64,000 nt of DNA from Nocardia sp. NBC_00403 (GTDB lineage Bacteria; Actinomycetota; Actinomycetes; Mycobacteriales; Mycobacteriaceae): the NCBI RefSeq assembly GCF_036046055.1, contig NZ_CP107939.1:7688001-7752000 (forward strand), written 5' to 3'. Of this stretch, positions 17,708-26,424 are shown piece by piece. A model generated the notes under the pieces. The model was not told the DNA's origin. It was given only the letters and a program-made list of their open reading frames with translations, and did not search any database. Made by a program: the position numbers and the translations under genes. Every line of letters starts with the position of its first letter. Within the stretch, counting starts at the first letter, position 1.

Positions 17708-19144
17708 CTATTCGCCTGCGGCAACTTCCGCGACACTCTGGCGCGTGCTTTCGCTGGCGTGCATCTCGTTCGCGTACAGCAGGCCGTAGGTGAAACCGTT
17801 CTCGTCGCCTGCCGTGCCCGCTGCTGTAGCGGTTCGCCACAGGAATTCGCTCGACACGATGCTGTCGTTGTAATCGCCGAGTAAGCGCTGAATCTTCTTG
17901 TAGTACTTGATATTCGACTTCGCGCGGGCGGGCTTTCGAACGGGTTTGTGTAATTCGGCGGCGTAGCGTGCACGCTTGGCGGCTTTACGCGCGCGGTGCA
18001 GCGATTCGTGTCGCTGGTTGCGCAACGCGGTCATCAACCGGCGGTCGGCCTTATCCGCGGCCCGGCGGGCCCGCTTCACGAGTTGGCATCGCCGGATCCG
18101 TCGCTCGAACGGCGGCTGTGATTTCCATGCCTGCAGGGTCGCGAGCAGTCGCAGGTAGCGGGGCGAGTTCATGGCCTCAGCGAGAGCATTGCGGCTCGGC
18201 AACTGCCGAGCCAGCAGCGTCGCATCGATCCGAGCAGCGACGGGACCCAAGATGAGTTCAGGCGGCAGGGCGTTGAGTTCATCGGCGAGGCGTCGGCGTT
18301 GGACGTGGCAATCGCGTATGTCGCCGAGCAGCGCTGCGTACCATTTCAGCTCATCGTCGATCTCGCCGACGGCACCGGAGGCCAGCAGCTTGCCGAACAC
18401 GCGTAGCGTGCTGCGCAGTCGCCGCGTCGCGACGCGGGTGTCGTGGATCGGTTCCTCGCCTCGGCGTAGCCCGACGTCGCCGACGAAGATCAGGTCGATC
18501 TGCGTGGCCATGTATTCGTGCACGGCGTGTTCCGCCCGCGACTTGGTGACGGCCGGTCCGGATCGCTCCGGCAGTACATGAGACAGCTTGGAGGGGTAGC
18601 GCGACTCGCGTGCGCCGGCTTCGGTGAGCCGGTGCCGCAATATCGCGGGGACTTTGTTGGTGTGCGGGCCGAGCTCGACCTCGATCTCGCGCCAGGCAAC
18701 CAGTTCGGCAGGCCGGTCAGCTGCGGTCGAGTCCACAGTGTCATCGTCGATCTCGACGATGAGTTCGCCGTCCGAACCGAAGATGCGGTGACGGCGGCGC
18801 AATGTATGAACCCTGGCGACCGCGTTCAACGGCCTACCCAGCGCGGCGCCGTTGACGACCTCGGCGAGTTCGTGCGGCAGCTCGTCCGACAGCTGGGCGG
18901 TCACTTCGACGCGACCGCTCGAGTGGGGGATCTTCAGCTGCCAGCCGGATTCGTCTTCTCCCTCACGGCGACGCAACGTCAGGTCGTGGGCGAGCAGGTC
19001 TCGCTGAGCGGTGTCGAAGTAGGTGCTGGTCAGCTCGACCGGGATCTCCTCGATGTGGCTATTCGCGACAAGGTCGTCGAGCCTCGGAAGAGTGAAGTTC
19101 CGGTCGACCGCCCATTTGCTTTCACGTTCGAGTACGTCCTTCAT
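17708..19144 (-). CDS. CYTH and CHAD domain protein
   Basis: A 478-aa protein. The CYTH (triphosphate tunnel) domain (about residues 5-205) starts with the metal-binding ERESKWAVD motif (Glu-x-Glu-x-Lys) and includes LTLRRREGEDESGWQLKIP and the acidic LIVEIDDDTV strand. The CHAD domain (about 220-470) is a basic helical bundle with HDTRVATRRLRSTLRVF and SLHRARKAAKRARYAAEL, whose conserved His/Arg residues bind polyphosphate. Known members act on triphosphates or associate with polyP granules. A link to the polyphosphate glucokinase at 45.7 kb is thematic only. Confidence 0.93.
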   Translation of the reverse strand: MKDVLERESKWAVDRNFTLPRLDDLVANSHIEEIPVELTSTYFDTAQRDLLAHDLTLRRREGEDESGWQLKIPHSSGRVEVTAQLSDELPHELAEVVNGAALGRPLNAVARVHTLRRRHRIFGSDGELIVEIDDDTVDSTAADRPAELVAWREIEVELGPHTNKVPAILRHRLTEAGARESRYPSKLSHVLPERSGPAVTKSRAEHAVHEYMATQIDLIFVGDVGLRRGEEPIHDTRVATRRLRSTLRVFGKLLASGAVGEIDDELKWYAALLGDIRDCHVQRRRLADELNALPPELILGPVAARIDATLLARQLPSRNALAEAMNSPRYLRLLATLQAWKSQPPFERRIRRCQLVKRARRAADKADRRLMTALRNQRHESLHRARKAAKRARYAAELHKPVRKPARAKSNIKYYKKIQRLLGDYNDSIVSSEFLWRTATAAGTAGDENGFTYGLLYANEMHASESTRQSVAEVAAGE

Positions 19145-19639
19145 GAGTTACCGCATTCCCTGCAAACCGCACGTCAAACAGGGAAAAGCGATCTCGGTTG
19201 CCGCTGATCGCGCCGCAAGCTTCCCGACTAGTACGCCAGAGTTGGAATCGCGATCCGATAAGGCGTCGTTCAGTACCGCCGGACTCGCGGCATTCTCCGG
19301 TGCGACAGCCGCTGCCCGCTCATCGCATACCTCGAAGCGGCTCACCGCACACCGGTACTCGTTCTCCTTCGCGCCCTACCACGACCGGTACACGCGGTAT
19401 CCAGGGCGGTCGGAGATCCTGGACTACCCGCGTCGCATCGCCACCGACCACAGGCTCGTCACGTCGCCACTCGAGCTTGCGGTTCGGGCATTCCCCGCAA
19501 CAAGACTCGTTGCCACCGTAGGAGATCGCGATCGGCTTCGGGTCATCGTGGATTACTTCGGTTGTGGGTGTCGCGCGCACCGGCTACCCACGTGTGACGC
19601 TGGCTGTTTGCTCGCCGAGTCGCGGGGTAGCCGGGAACC
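19145..19639. other. 495-bp gap before the four-gene cluster
   Basis: No convincing gene. Short minus-strand frames (19148-19345, 19320-19580) lack motifs and ribosome sites. The region should hold divergent promoters for the CYTH-CHAD gene and the GT2 cluster. Confidence 0.4.
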
Positions 19640-20401
19640 ATGAGCGACTCGGGATACGACCGGGCCCGTTCCACGGACACCGACCGACACGAGGATGCCT
19701 GCGTGATCGCTCGGGTCCTGGTCGTCGTTCCGGTTCGGGATGAAGAGCGGCTGTTGCCTGCCTGTCTGACGGCGCTGGCACGCGCGGCGGAGCGGGTGGA
19801 TGTTCCGGTTCGGATCCAGCTCGTCCTGGACGCGTGTACCGACGCCTCCGCGCGGGTACCGACCTCGAACGTCGAGGTGATGGAGATCGACGAACGCAAC
19901 GTCGGCGCGGCCCGTTCGCTGGGTTTCGCCGAGGCAGGCGCGACCTGTGGGGCCGAGACCTGGTTCGCCACCACCGACGCAGACTCCGAGGTCGACGGCT
20001 CGTGGTTGCGGGCGCAGCTGGGATACGCGTATAACGGCACCGATGTCGTCGCCGGGGTCGTCGGTGTGCGGAGCTGGGCGGATCACCCGGCAGCCGTCCG
20101 ACGAGCCTACGAGAAGCAGTACCGCACGACCAGAGCGCACGGCCACGTGCACGGTGCGAATCTCGGTTTCCGGGCCGACGCATATTGGCGGATCGGTGGC
20201 TTTCGGCACCTGCGCACCGGTGAGGACATCGAGATGGTGGCGCGCATGATCGCGGCGGGCGGGCGGGTCACGTGGGCCGATGACGTGGTCGTCACTACCT
20301 CCGCGCGGCGAATCGGGCGTGCACCGCACGGATTCGCCGACCACTTAGGACGCATCGAACGGGCCGTGAACCCCCATCGCAAGGAGAGCCGAAGTGCCTG
20401 A
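19640..20401 (+). CDS. Family 2 glycosyltransferase
   Basis: A 253-aa GT-A fold transferase without membrane helices. The nucleotide-sugar binding start is ARVLVVVPVRDEERLLPACL. LVLDACTDAS follows, then the metal-binding acidic cluster FATTDADSEVDGSWL (DxD-like), HGANLGFRADAYWRIGGF and the GEDIEMV acceptor/catalytic motif. It is the first gene of a four-gene run in which every junction overlaps (8, 19 and 4 bases), strongly implying one transcript. The donor and acceptor are unknown; by context it may build the glycoside that the PIG-L enzyme later deacetylates. Confidence 0.88.
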   Translation: MSDSGYDRARSTDTDRHEDACVIARVLVVVPVRDEERLLPACLTALARAAERVDVPVRIQLVLDACTDASARVPTSNVEVMEIDERNVGAARSLGFAEAGATCGAETWFATTDADSEVDGSWLRAQLGYAYNGTDVVAGVVGVRSWADHPAAVRRAYEKQYRTTRAHGHVHGANLGFRADAYWRIGGFRHLRTGEDIEMVARMIAAGGRVTWADDVVVTTSARRIGRAPHGFADHLGRIERAVNPHRKESRSA

Positions 20402-21395
20402 CATTGCCGAACAGGTCCTGCGCCGTTCCACTGGCATGGTGTCGAATGCTTTACGCGGACTGGCCGATTCGGGTCGGCTCGAGCTGCCGTATCCCGGATC
20501 GGGCCGAACTGTCGAACGCTGGCGCATGCTGGCCGCATTGGCGTTCGAGAACACGGTGGTCGGACGGCTGGCAGAAGCGCACGTTGATGCGGACGCGATA
20601 CTGGCCGAGCTCGGAGGCAATGGGGTGGCCCGCGGTCAGATCTGGGGAGTGTGGGCAGCAGAGCCACCGAAGCCGGTGCTGCAGGCGCGATTCGAGGCCG
20701 GCGGTTGGACCGTGACGGGCCGCAAGCTGTGGTGTTCGGGAGCGACCATCTGTACCCATGCCCTCGTCACCGCCCGGGTGGGGAACGAGCGCAGGCTGTT
20801 CGCCGTCGACCTCGGACAGTCCTCGGTCCGCACCGTGCCGGGTACCTGGCATGCCGTAGGTATGCGGGAGTCCGATTCCGGTGCAGTCGATTTCGATGAG
20901 GCCCCGGCTGAACCCATCGGCGAACCCGGTGCCTACCTGACGCGTCCCGGCTTCTGGCACGGCGCGATCGGAGTGGCCGCCTGCTGGTACGGCAGCGCCT
21001 GCGCCATCGCCGGGATGCTGCACGACTATGTCGCCGCGGGCAAGGCCGACGAGCATGCCTCGGCGCATCTCGGCGCGGTGCTGAGCGGACTGTATGCCGC
21101 CGGGCTGTGCGTGACCGACGCCGCGCACCGGATCGACGAAGACCCCCTCGATGCGTCGGCGACGGCGCGGCTGCGCGCCAGGACCGTGCGCGCGGTGGTC
21201 GAAGACGCGGCCACCACGACCATCGACCGTGTCGGGCGCGCACTCGGCGCTGGTCCACTGTGTACGGATGCCGAGCACGCGCAGCGTGTCGCCGACCTCA
21301 CCGTCTACCTCCGCCAGAGTCATGCGGAGCGAGACCTGGCCGATCTCGGCCGCGATTACGCGGAAAAGGAGTTCTCATGGTTGCCGAGCCGATGA
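20394..21395 (+). CDS. Acyl-CoA dehydrogenase-like protein
   Basis: A 333-aa flavoprotein-like sequence related to acyl-CoA dehydrogenases. The middle beta domain is visible (AGGWTVTGRKLWCSGATICT, then VDLGQSSVRTVPGTWHAVGM and ESDSGAVDFDEAP), followed by the C-terminal helical bundle (GVAACWYGSACAIAGMLHDY). The N-terminal helical domain is shorter than in canonical enzymes (about 380 aa), so the substrate is probably unusual. GTG 20394 overlaps the GT2 end by 8 bases. Its place between a glycosyltransferase and a deacetylase argues for a biosynthetic oxidation or desaturation rather than beta-oxidation. Confidence 0.82.
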   Translation: MPDIAEQVLRRSTGMVSNALRGLADSGRLELPYPGSGRTVERWRMLAALAFENTVVGRLAEAHVDADAILAELGGNGVARGQIWGVWAAEPPKPVLQARFEAGGWTVTGRKLWCSGATICTHALVTARVGNERRLFAVDLGQSSVRTVPGTWHAVGMRESDSGAVDFDEAPAEPIGEPGAYLTRPGFWHGAIGVAACWYGSACAIAGMLHDYVAAGKADEHASAHLGAVLSGLYAAGLCVTDAAHRIDEDPLDASATARLRARTVRAVVEDAATTTIDRVGRALGAGPLCTDAEHAQRVADLTVYLRQSHAERDLADLGRDYAEKEFSWLPSR

Positions 21396-22129
21396 TCGAT
21401 CTTGCTGTTCGCGGTACTCCGGACGATGTCTGGGCGCTGTGGCGGTGTGGTCGCCCCGAACTGTCCCTTGCCGGGTGGCGACATTTGGTTGTCGTTGCTC
21501 CGCATCCCGACGACGAGATACTCGGCGCCGGTGGTTTGATCACATTGGCGCGCTCGACCGATGTGCCGGTCACGGTGGTCACCGTGACCGACGGAGAAGC
21601 TTCACATCCCGGTTCGCCCACCTGTTCGCCGACCGAACTCGCCGATCTACGTGTCCAGGAATCTCGGCGTGCGGCAGCCGAACTGGGTTTCGGACCACCC
21701 ATTCGGCTGCGAATCGGAGACGGCGCCGTAGCGGCACAGCAAGCGGCGGTGACCGATGCCCTCGCGGAGATCCTCACCGCATGTGGGCATACCGGCGCCT
21801 GGTGTGCGACGACCTGGCGGCGTGATGGTCACCCCGACCACGAAGCCGTCGGCCGGGCCGCAGCCGCGGCGTGCGCCGGCACCGCGACCCGATTGCTCGA
21901 ATTTCCGGTGTGGATGTGGCACTGGGCGACACCCGAACACCCCCTGGTCCTCGTGACCCGCGTGCGGACGTTGACGCTGCCGGAGGTCGTCATCAACGCC
22001 AAGTCGCGCGCGATCGCGCACTTCCGCAGCCAGACCAGCGCCCTGTCGGACGATCCCGCCGACCAACCGATCCTGCCGCCGCACCTGCTCGACCGCTTCA
22101 CCGGCGCGACAGAAACGTTCTTCGTATGA
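21377..22129 (+). CDS. PIG-L family deacetylase
   Basis: A 250-aa zinc-dependent N-deacetylase of the LmbE/PIG-L family (relatives include MshB, BshB and GlcNAc-PI deacetylase). The catalytic signature VVVAPHPDDEILGAGG lies at about residue 40. The second metal/active-site region is TWRRDGHPDHEAVGRAA, and a C-terminal HFRSQTSAL segment follows. ATG 21377 lies inside the end of the preceding gene, and its stop overlaps the methyltransferase ATG. It is expected to remove an acetyl group from an N-acetyl sugar made by the neighbouring GT2. Confidence 0.93.
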   Translation: MVAEPMIDLAVRGTPDDVWALWRCGRPELSLAGWRHLVVVAPHPDDEILGAGGLITLARSTDVPVTVVTVTDGEASHPGSPTCSPTELADLRVQESRRAAAELGFGPPIRLRIGDGAVAAQQAAVTDALAEILTACGHTGAWCATTWRRDGHPDHEAVGRAAAAACAGTATRLLEFPVWMWHWATPEHPLVLVTRVRTLTLPEVVINAKSRAIAHFRSQTSALSDDPADQPILPPHLLDRFTGATETFFV

Positions 22130-22758
22130 GCGAGACACGCCTGACAGCAGGCTATTTCGACGACATGTACGCCCGCGAATCCGATCCGTGGGGGTTCACC
22201 ACGCGCTGGTATGAACAGCGCAAGCGGGCACTGACCATGGCGGCACTACCGAAGCCGCACTACCGCAATGCATTCGAACCCGGCTGCTCGATAGGCACCC
22301 TCTCCGCCGAACTCACCACCCGTTGCGATCGACTGGTGTGCACCGATGTTGTGGCGCAGGCGCTCGATTCGGCCAAGGCCCGGGTCGAGCGCCTGCCCTA
22401 CTCCACGCGAGGCACCGTCGAATTCCGCCGCTGGGCACTCGGCGAGGAATGGGTCGACGAGCGATTCGACCTGATCGTTTTCAGTGAGGTCTGCTATTAC
22501 CTCGACGCCGCGAGCCTCCGTGCAGTGTTCGACCGCGCCGTCGAACACCTCGAACCCGGCGGCACTGTGCTGTGCGTGCACTGGCGACGAAAAGTGCCGG
22601 AGTACCCGATGTCCGGTGATCAGGTCCACGCGATCGCGTGCACTACTCGCGGCTTGTCGACGCTGGCGCACTACCGGGACGAGGACATGTCCATCGATGT
22701 CTTCACGGCGGTCGATCACGAGCCGACATCCGTCGCGCAGGCCGAAGGGATCAGGTGA
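22126..22758 (+). CDS. NodS-like SAM-dependent methyltransferase
   Basis: A 210-aa class I methyltransferase of the NodS type. The start GYFDDMYARESDPWGF is characteristic. Motif I is AFEPGCSIGTLSAEL (SAM binding), the post-I acid CTDVV follows, and motif IV is DLIVFSEVCYYLD. NodS N-methylates a deacetylated amino sugar in Nod-factor synthesis, which fits the upstream PIG-L deacetylase: deacetylate, then N-methylate. The ATG overlaps the upstream stop (ATGA). It is the last gene of the unit. Confidence 0.9.
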   Translation: MSETRLTAGYFDDMYARESDPWGFTTRWYEQRKRALTMAALPKPHYRNAFEPGCSIGTLSAELTTRCDRLVCTDVVAQALDSAKARVERLPYSTRGTVEFRRWALGEEWVDERFDLIVFSEVCYYLDAASLRAVFDRAVEHLEPGGTVLCVHWRRKVPEYPMSGDQVHAIACTTRGLSTLAHYRDEDMSIDVFTAVDHEPTSVAQAEGIR

Positions 22759-23058
22759 CACACCGGCTCGGTAGCCAACCCCTGTGCTCGCTCCCCCTGC
22801 AGGTCGTGCACGAAATTTCGATACGCCACCGGCCGCTACCCAGGCGGCACTGACCGCGGCAATGGCGCGACGCCAGTAACCCCGGCCTTCCAGCCGCAGC
22901 CATTGCCTCTACACAATCATCCAATTCCCACGAATCGAACACACCGGTCGGTTGCTGGGTCGATACTGGTCGGGCACTGCTGTTACCTCAGCGCCGTCGG
23001 GCAGAGGTAATCCCGTCTGCGTAGCGATGGACTTTCCGAGCGAGGCGAGGGGTTCACG
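22759..23058. other. Intergenic region with an inverted repeat upstream of the GAF gene
   Basis: No gene seen. TTACCTC (22983-22989) and GAGGTAA (23004-23010) form 7-bp arms 14 bp apart, about 50 bp upstream of the GAF-gene start, a possible regulator site. GAGCGAGGCGAGGGG precedes the next ATG. Confidence 0.35.
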
Positions 23059-23556
23059 ATGCCGCAGTTTCTGACCACTCCGGCTACCGACAAGCGCCTC
23101 GGCCTGGACTCCAAATATGTGGTGGTGCGCCAACTGATCGCCTTGGCCACAGCGCAGGTGCCTGGACACCCCGCGGTGGGAATCACCACCTACCGGCGGG
23201 GCGAGCTCGCTACGATCGCCGCCTCGACGCCGCGCGCGCAACAGTGCGAACACGCCCAGCTGACCTACCCGGCGGGGCCCGTATTGGAGTGTCTCGTCGC
23301 CGCGTGTCCGGTCACCGTGGCCGACCTCATAGTCGAGCACCGATGGCCGGACTGTATTGCCCGGTTGGTCATGCTGGGTGTTCGGTCACTGCATTGCCAG
23401 CCTTTGATCGCAGCTCGCGACCGCACCGCGCTCGGTGTACTCACCTTCTACTCGCCTTACCGCACCAGCTTCGGTGGCCCCACCGAACGCATCATCCAAA
23501 AGGTGGCGCTTCGGGCCGCGACCATCCTGGCCCGCGACACAGCCATCACAGCGTGA
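23059..23556 (+). CDS. GAF domain protein
   Basis: A 165-aa protein made almost entirely of one GAF sensor domain. It has the N-terminal helix KYVVVRQLIALATAQVPGHPAVGITTYRRG, here noted by its ends, a strand-rich middle (CPVTVADLIVEHRWPD, VRSLHCQPLIAARDRTALGVLTFYS, noted by ends) and the last helix RIIQKVALRAATILARD. This is the standalone form seen in Nocardia and Mycobacterium ANTAR/GAF regulators, but no ANTAR RNA-binding domain is attached. Ligand unknown. A hairpin terminator follows at 23577. Confidence 0.8.
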   Translation: MPQFLTTPATDKRLGLDSKYVVVRQLIALATAQVPGHPAVGITTYRRGELATIAASTPRAQQCEHAQLTYPAGPVLECLVAACPVTVADLIVEHRWPDCIARLVMLGVRSLHCQPLIAARDRTALGVLTFYSPYRTSFGGPTERIIQKVALRAATILARDTAITA

Positions 23557-23576
23557 GAACCTGCGCCATGCCTTAG

Positions 23577-23608
23577 AGCGCATCTGAGAACTCGGCCTCA
23601 GGTGCGCT
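23577..23608 (+). terminator. Hairpin after the GAF gene
   Basis: AGCGCATCTGAG (23577-23588) pairs with CTCAGGTGCGCT (23597-23608) over 12 positions with one T-G pair and an 8-base loop. It is followed by a T-rich stretch (TTGAGGCTTATT) and lies 20 bp after the stop. Confidence 0.65.
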
Positions 23609-23702
23609 TTGAGGCTTATTCGGTCCTGATCCCTGTCTTCGGGGTCGTGTCCGGCTGTGGTGCGGCGCGTTCGACCGGTCGCGGTGAGCTGGGGCAGTGC
23701 GT

Positions 23703-23724
23703 TCACACGTTAGGGCGGGCTAGT
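23703..23724 (-). pseudogene. 3' end of the zinc-ribbon gene, displaced by IS481
   Basis: Read on the minus strand this short piece continues the gene at 24802-25155. Removing the IS and one target copy joins ...Asp-Ala-Leu-Ala to Arg-Pro-Asn-Val and a TGA at 23703-23705. It shows that the element inserted five codons before the original stop. Confidence 0.8.
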
Positions 23725-24814
23725 TGTACTGACCATGGACGTTGGTGACGGCGTGGCGAGCTGACATGGCGAAGACCTCCGAGTGAAGTGCGAGCTGTCT
23801 AGGAACGCATTCACCTGTCGGAGGTCTTCGTGTCTCACCGTAATGCCCCGCTCACGGAGTTGGGCCGGTTGCGTCTTGCTCGTTGTGTCGTCGATGAAGG
23901 TTGGCCGCTCCGCCGGGCGGCCGAACGGTTCCAGGTCTCGGCCACCACCGCGTCGAGGTGGGCGGGTCGCTATCGCCTGCAGGGCCCGGCGGGCATGGTC
24001 GATCGGTCCTCGCGACCACATCACAGCCCGCGCCGGACACCGACTCGCACCGAACGCCGCATCATCAAAGTTCGTGTGCTGCGCCGATGGGGACCGGCCC
24101 GCATCGCCTACCTACTGGGCTTGCATCCCTCGACGGTGCACCGGGTCCTGACCCGCTACCGGCTGGCACGGCTGCGCTGGCTCGACCGCGCCACCAGCCA
24201 ACCGGTACGCCGCTATGAACACGATGCCCCGGGCGATCTGATCCACATCGACGTCAAGAAACTCGGCAAGATCCCCGACGGCGGTGGCTGGCGCAAGCTC
24301 GGCCGTTCCGCTGGCAACCGAAATTCCCAGGCGCACAAGCTAACCAGGGTCAACAATGTTCACGGCAACCCGATGCACGGCTACCACTACCTGCACACTG
24401 CCCTCGATGATCATTCCCGGCTGGCCTATACCGAACTCCTCGGTGACGAGCGCAAGGAAACCGCCGCCGCGTTCTGGGCACGCGCCAACGCCTGGTTCAC
24501 CGCCAACGGCATCATCACCCGAAAGGTGTTGACCGACAACGGGTCCTGCTACCGATCCCGCACCTTCGCCGAGGCCCTAGGGCCGGTGGTCCACAAACGC
24601 ACCCGTCCCTACCGGCCCCAAACCAACGGCAAGGTCGAACGCTTCCACCGCACCCTGGCCGACGAGTGGGCCTATGCGCGGCTCTACCGCAGCGATGTTG
24701 AACGATGCGCAGCCTTCACCACCTGGCTCCACACCTACAATCACCACCGCGGCCACACCGCACTCGCAGGCCACCCGCCCGCTAGCCGCGTTACTAACCT
24801 CTCAGGTCAGTACA
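23725..24814 (+). mobile_element. IS481-family insertion sequence
   Basis: Terminal inverted repeats TGTACTGACC (23725-23734) and GGTCAGTACA (24805-24814) are perfect over 10 bp. The flanking 6-mers GCTAGT (23719-23724) and GCTAGC (24815-24820) match the NCTAGN target duplicated by IS481-type elements (established knowledge), with one mismatch. A single transposase gene fills the 1,090-bp element. The insertion splits a zinc-ribbon gene read on the opposite strand. It looks complete and recent. Confidence 0.9.
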
Positions 24815-24819
24815 GCTAG
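23830..24819 (+). CDS. IS481-family transposase
   Basis: A 329-aa DDE transposase. The N-terminal helix-turn-helix is LRRAAERFQVSATTASRWAGRY, and a second HTH is AYLLGLHPSTVHRVLTRY. The rve catalytic core starts PGDLIHIDVKKLGKI (first Asp), includes ALDDHSRLAYTELL, then KVLTDNGSCYRS (second Asp) and NGKVERFHRTLADEW (Glu). All catalytic residues are present. The last codons run through the right inverted repeat, stopping at 24819. A remnant of another IS481 transposase lies at 46.8 kb. Confidence 0.96.
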   Translation: MSHRNAPLTELGRLRLARCVVDEGWPLRRAAERFQVSATTASRWAGRYRLQGPAGMVDRSSRPHHSPRRTPTRTERRIIKVRVLRRWGPARIAYLLGLHPSTVHRVLTRYRLARLRWLDRATSQPVRRYEHDAPGDLIHIDVKKLGKIPDGGGWRKLGRSAGNRNSQAHKLTRVNNVHGNPMHGYHYLHTALDDHSRLAYTELLGDERKETAAAFWARANAWFTANGIITRKVLTDNGSCYRSRTFAEALGPVVHKRTRPYRPQTNGKVERFHRTLADEWAYARLYRSDVERCAAFTTWLHTYNHHRGHTALAGHPPASRVTNLSGQYS

Positions 24820-25155
24820 CGCATCATCGAGCGGAACAGCGTTGCGTGCGGCGAACTTGCGGCGGGCGCGAAGTTCGGCCCGGGTCCGCGGCCGGTACTT
24901 CGGTACCCGGCCACAGCCGCACGGTTCGAAACCCTCGTAACGCAATCCGGCGCCGACCACGGCAGCGACTACCGACCAAGCCCGGGTGTCACGGCGAGTG
25001 GGCACCGCGAAATCATGCCCCGCACACAACATCGATTTACCGCATCGCGGGCAACGGTGCGCTACACCGGCAGTCGGCGGGTGCCGCTTGAACGACACAC
25101 GGCACGCAACGCACACATAGTGCAGTTTGTAGTGCACGAAAGCGTAGGTACACAT
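24802..25155 (-). CDS. Zinc-ribbon protein, 3' end replaced by IS481
   Basis: A 117-aa protein common in actinobacteria and often mis-annotated as deoxyxylulose-5-phosphate synthase. It starts MCTYAFVHYKLHYVCVACR and has two Cys pairs (CVACRVSFKRH, then HRCPRCGKSMLCAGHDF) for one zinc ribbon. A third cluster, FEPCGCGRVPKYRPRTRAEL, leads into a basic tail. The final residues (Ala-Val-Leu-Thr, stop) are encoded by the IS481 inverted repeat; the native ending is stranded at 23703. The loss of four or five residues may be tolerated. Molecular function is unknown; nucleic-acid binding is plausible. Confidence 0.85.
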   Translation of the reverse strand: MCTYAFVHYKLHYVCVACRVSFKRHPPTAGVAHRCPRCGKSMLCAGHDFAVPTRRDTRAWSVVAAVVGAGLRYEGFEPCGCGRVPKYRPRTRAELRARRKFAARNAVPLDDALAVLT

Positions 25156-25483
25156 GAAGCGACGGTATCCCCGATTGGTCCGGCCAGGCCATCGCTTTCC
25201 ACCAGCGTTGGGGAGTTCCCGTTGGCCGACCTTCTGCTCGGTCGACGCTTTGGGCCGGGGGTTCGATCTTGGTCAGGCCGGAAGGGGCGGGTCGATCGTT
25301 CGTCAGGCGTGGCGTCGCTATGGGGCACTCACCGTGCACGATGCTCCCGTCAGCGGGCTCGGTGGGTTCGTGCGCACGGATGACCTGTGCGCGCAACCTG
25401 CCCGATTCCCGGTACGGCAAATGTAGAGGGGCTCCCGGTACGACTGACGTTTCCACACTATCTGTCGTAACCCGAGAGTCCCT
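25156..25483. other. Gap between the zinc-ribbon gene and the IS5 remnant
   Basis: No gene recognised. GAGAGTCCCTGTGCC just before 25484 may be the left end of the IS5 element, but the matching right end is missing. Confidence 0.35.
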
Positions 25484-26314
25484 GTGCCAGTGTCGCTTAC
25501 CTGCTCGTGTTCGTCGCGCCCGGCTCACAAGTCGCCGGTCGAGTCGCCGAAGTACTCGTTCTACCCTTCCTCGTCGCTGACCGACCCCGAGTGGACGCTG
25601 CTCGAGCCGCTGTTGCCGCTGCCAGGCAATCACGCTGGCCGCGGCGGGCGGCCGGAGAAGTGGCCGCGGCGGCTGGTGTTGGACGCGGTCTTCTACCTGG
25701 TGCGCGGCGGGATTGCCTGGGCACAGCTGCCGCACGACTTCCCGCCCGCGAAAACCGTGTATGACATCTATCGGCGGTGGACAAAAGCCGGTGTATGGCA
25801 ACGCATCCACGACGTGTTGCGGGACCGGGCACGAGTGCAGGCAGGGCGTGACCCGCGGCCCACTGCCGCGGTAATCGACTCGCAGACCGTTCGTGGCGCC
25901 GACACCGTCGCCGCCGGTACGACCGGTTACGACGCGGGCAAGAAGATCAAAGGCCGCAAACGCCACATCGCCACCGCCACCAGCGGACTGCTGCTGGCTA
26001 TCGTGGTGACCGCCGCCTCGATCCAGGACCGCGACGCCGCCCACCGGCTGCTGACCGCCCTGCGTGCCCGCTTCGCCACAGTGCAGGTCGTGTTCGCTGA
26101 CGGCGGCTACGCCGGACGGTTGGTCGAATGGGCGAAAGCAGTTCTGGCGCTGACGATTCAGATCGTGAAACGCAGCGACACCGCGACCGGTTTCGAGGTG
26201 CTGCCCCGCCGCTGGGTTGTGGAGCGGTCGTTCGGCTGGCGGAAGGGGATTCGAGTCAACAGCGTGGCTCCCGGCCCGATCTGGACAGCGGATGAATCGC
26301 GGAACATCGGCTAG
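25484..26314 (+). pseudogene. IS5-family transposase truncated and fused to an SDR fragment
   Basis: The first about 253 codons are an IS5-type transposase. DUF4096 region: LTDPEWTLLEPLLPLPG, then VYDIYRRWTKAGVWQRIHDV. Catalytic core: AVIDSQTVRGADT (Asp), KGRKRHIATATSGLLLAI, VFADGGYAGRLVEWA (Asp), and RRWVVERSFGW (Glu). Immediately after the catalytic Glu the frame changes to KGIRVNSVAPGPIWT, the C-terminal fingerprint of short-chain dehydrogenases, and ends nine codons later. The terminal domain and right end of the IS are missing, so this is a recombination scar with an in-frame chimera of about 276 codons. Confidence 0.85.
26243..26285 (+). pseudogene. Short-chain dehydrogenase fragment
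   Basis: GIRVNSVAPGPIWT matches the Asn-x-Val-x-Pro-Gly-Pro motif just after the SDR active site. No other part of an SDR gene is found on either side, so only about 14 codons survive. Confidence 0.7.
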
Positions 26315-26424
26315 GCACCGGCTGGCGCGCGGCAAGTTCCTCCGTCACAGGGGCTCCTCAGCGCCCGGCCTCGGTGAACTCGGATATGCCCTCACCCACC
26401 CTCGCACCGTACGCCGCGGCTCGC

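Noticed and set aside
24802..25155. Deoxyxylulose-5-phosphate synthase annotation for the zinc-ribbon protein
   Set aside because: The protein is 117 aa with zinc-ribb-type Cys pairs and has none of the thiamine-diphosphate motifs of a 630-aa DXS; the common label is an error.
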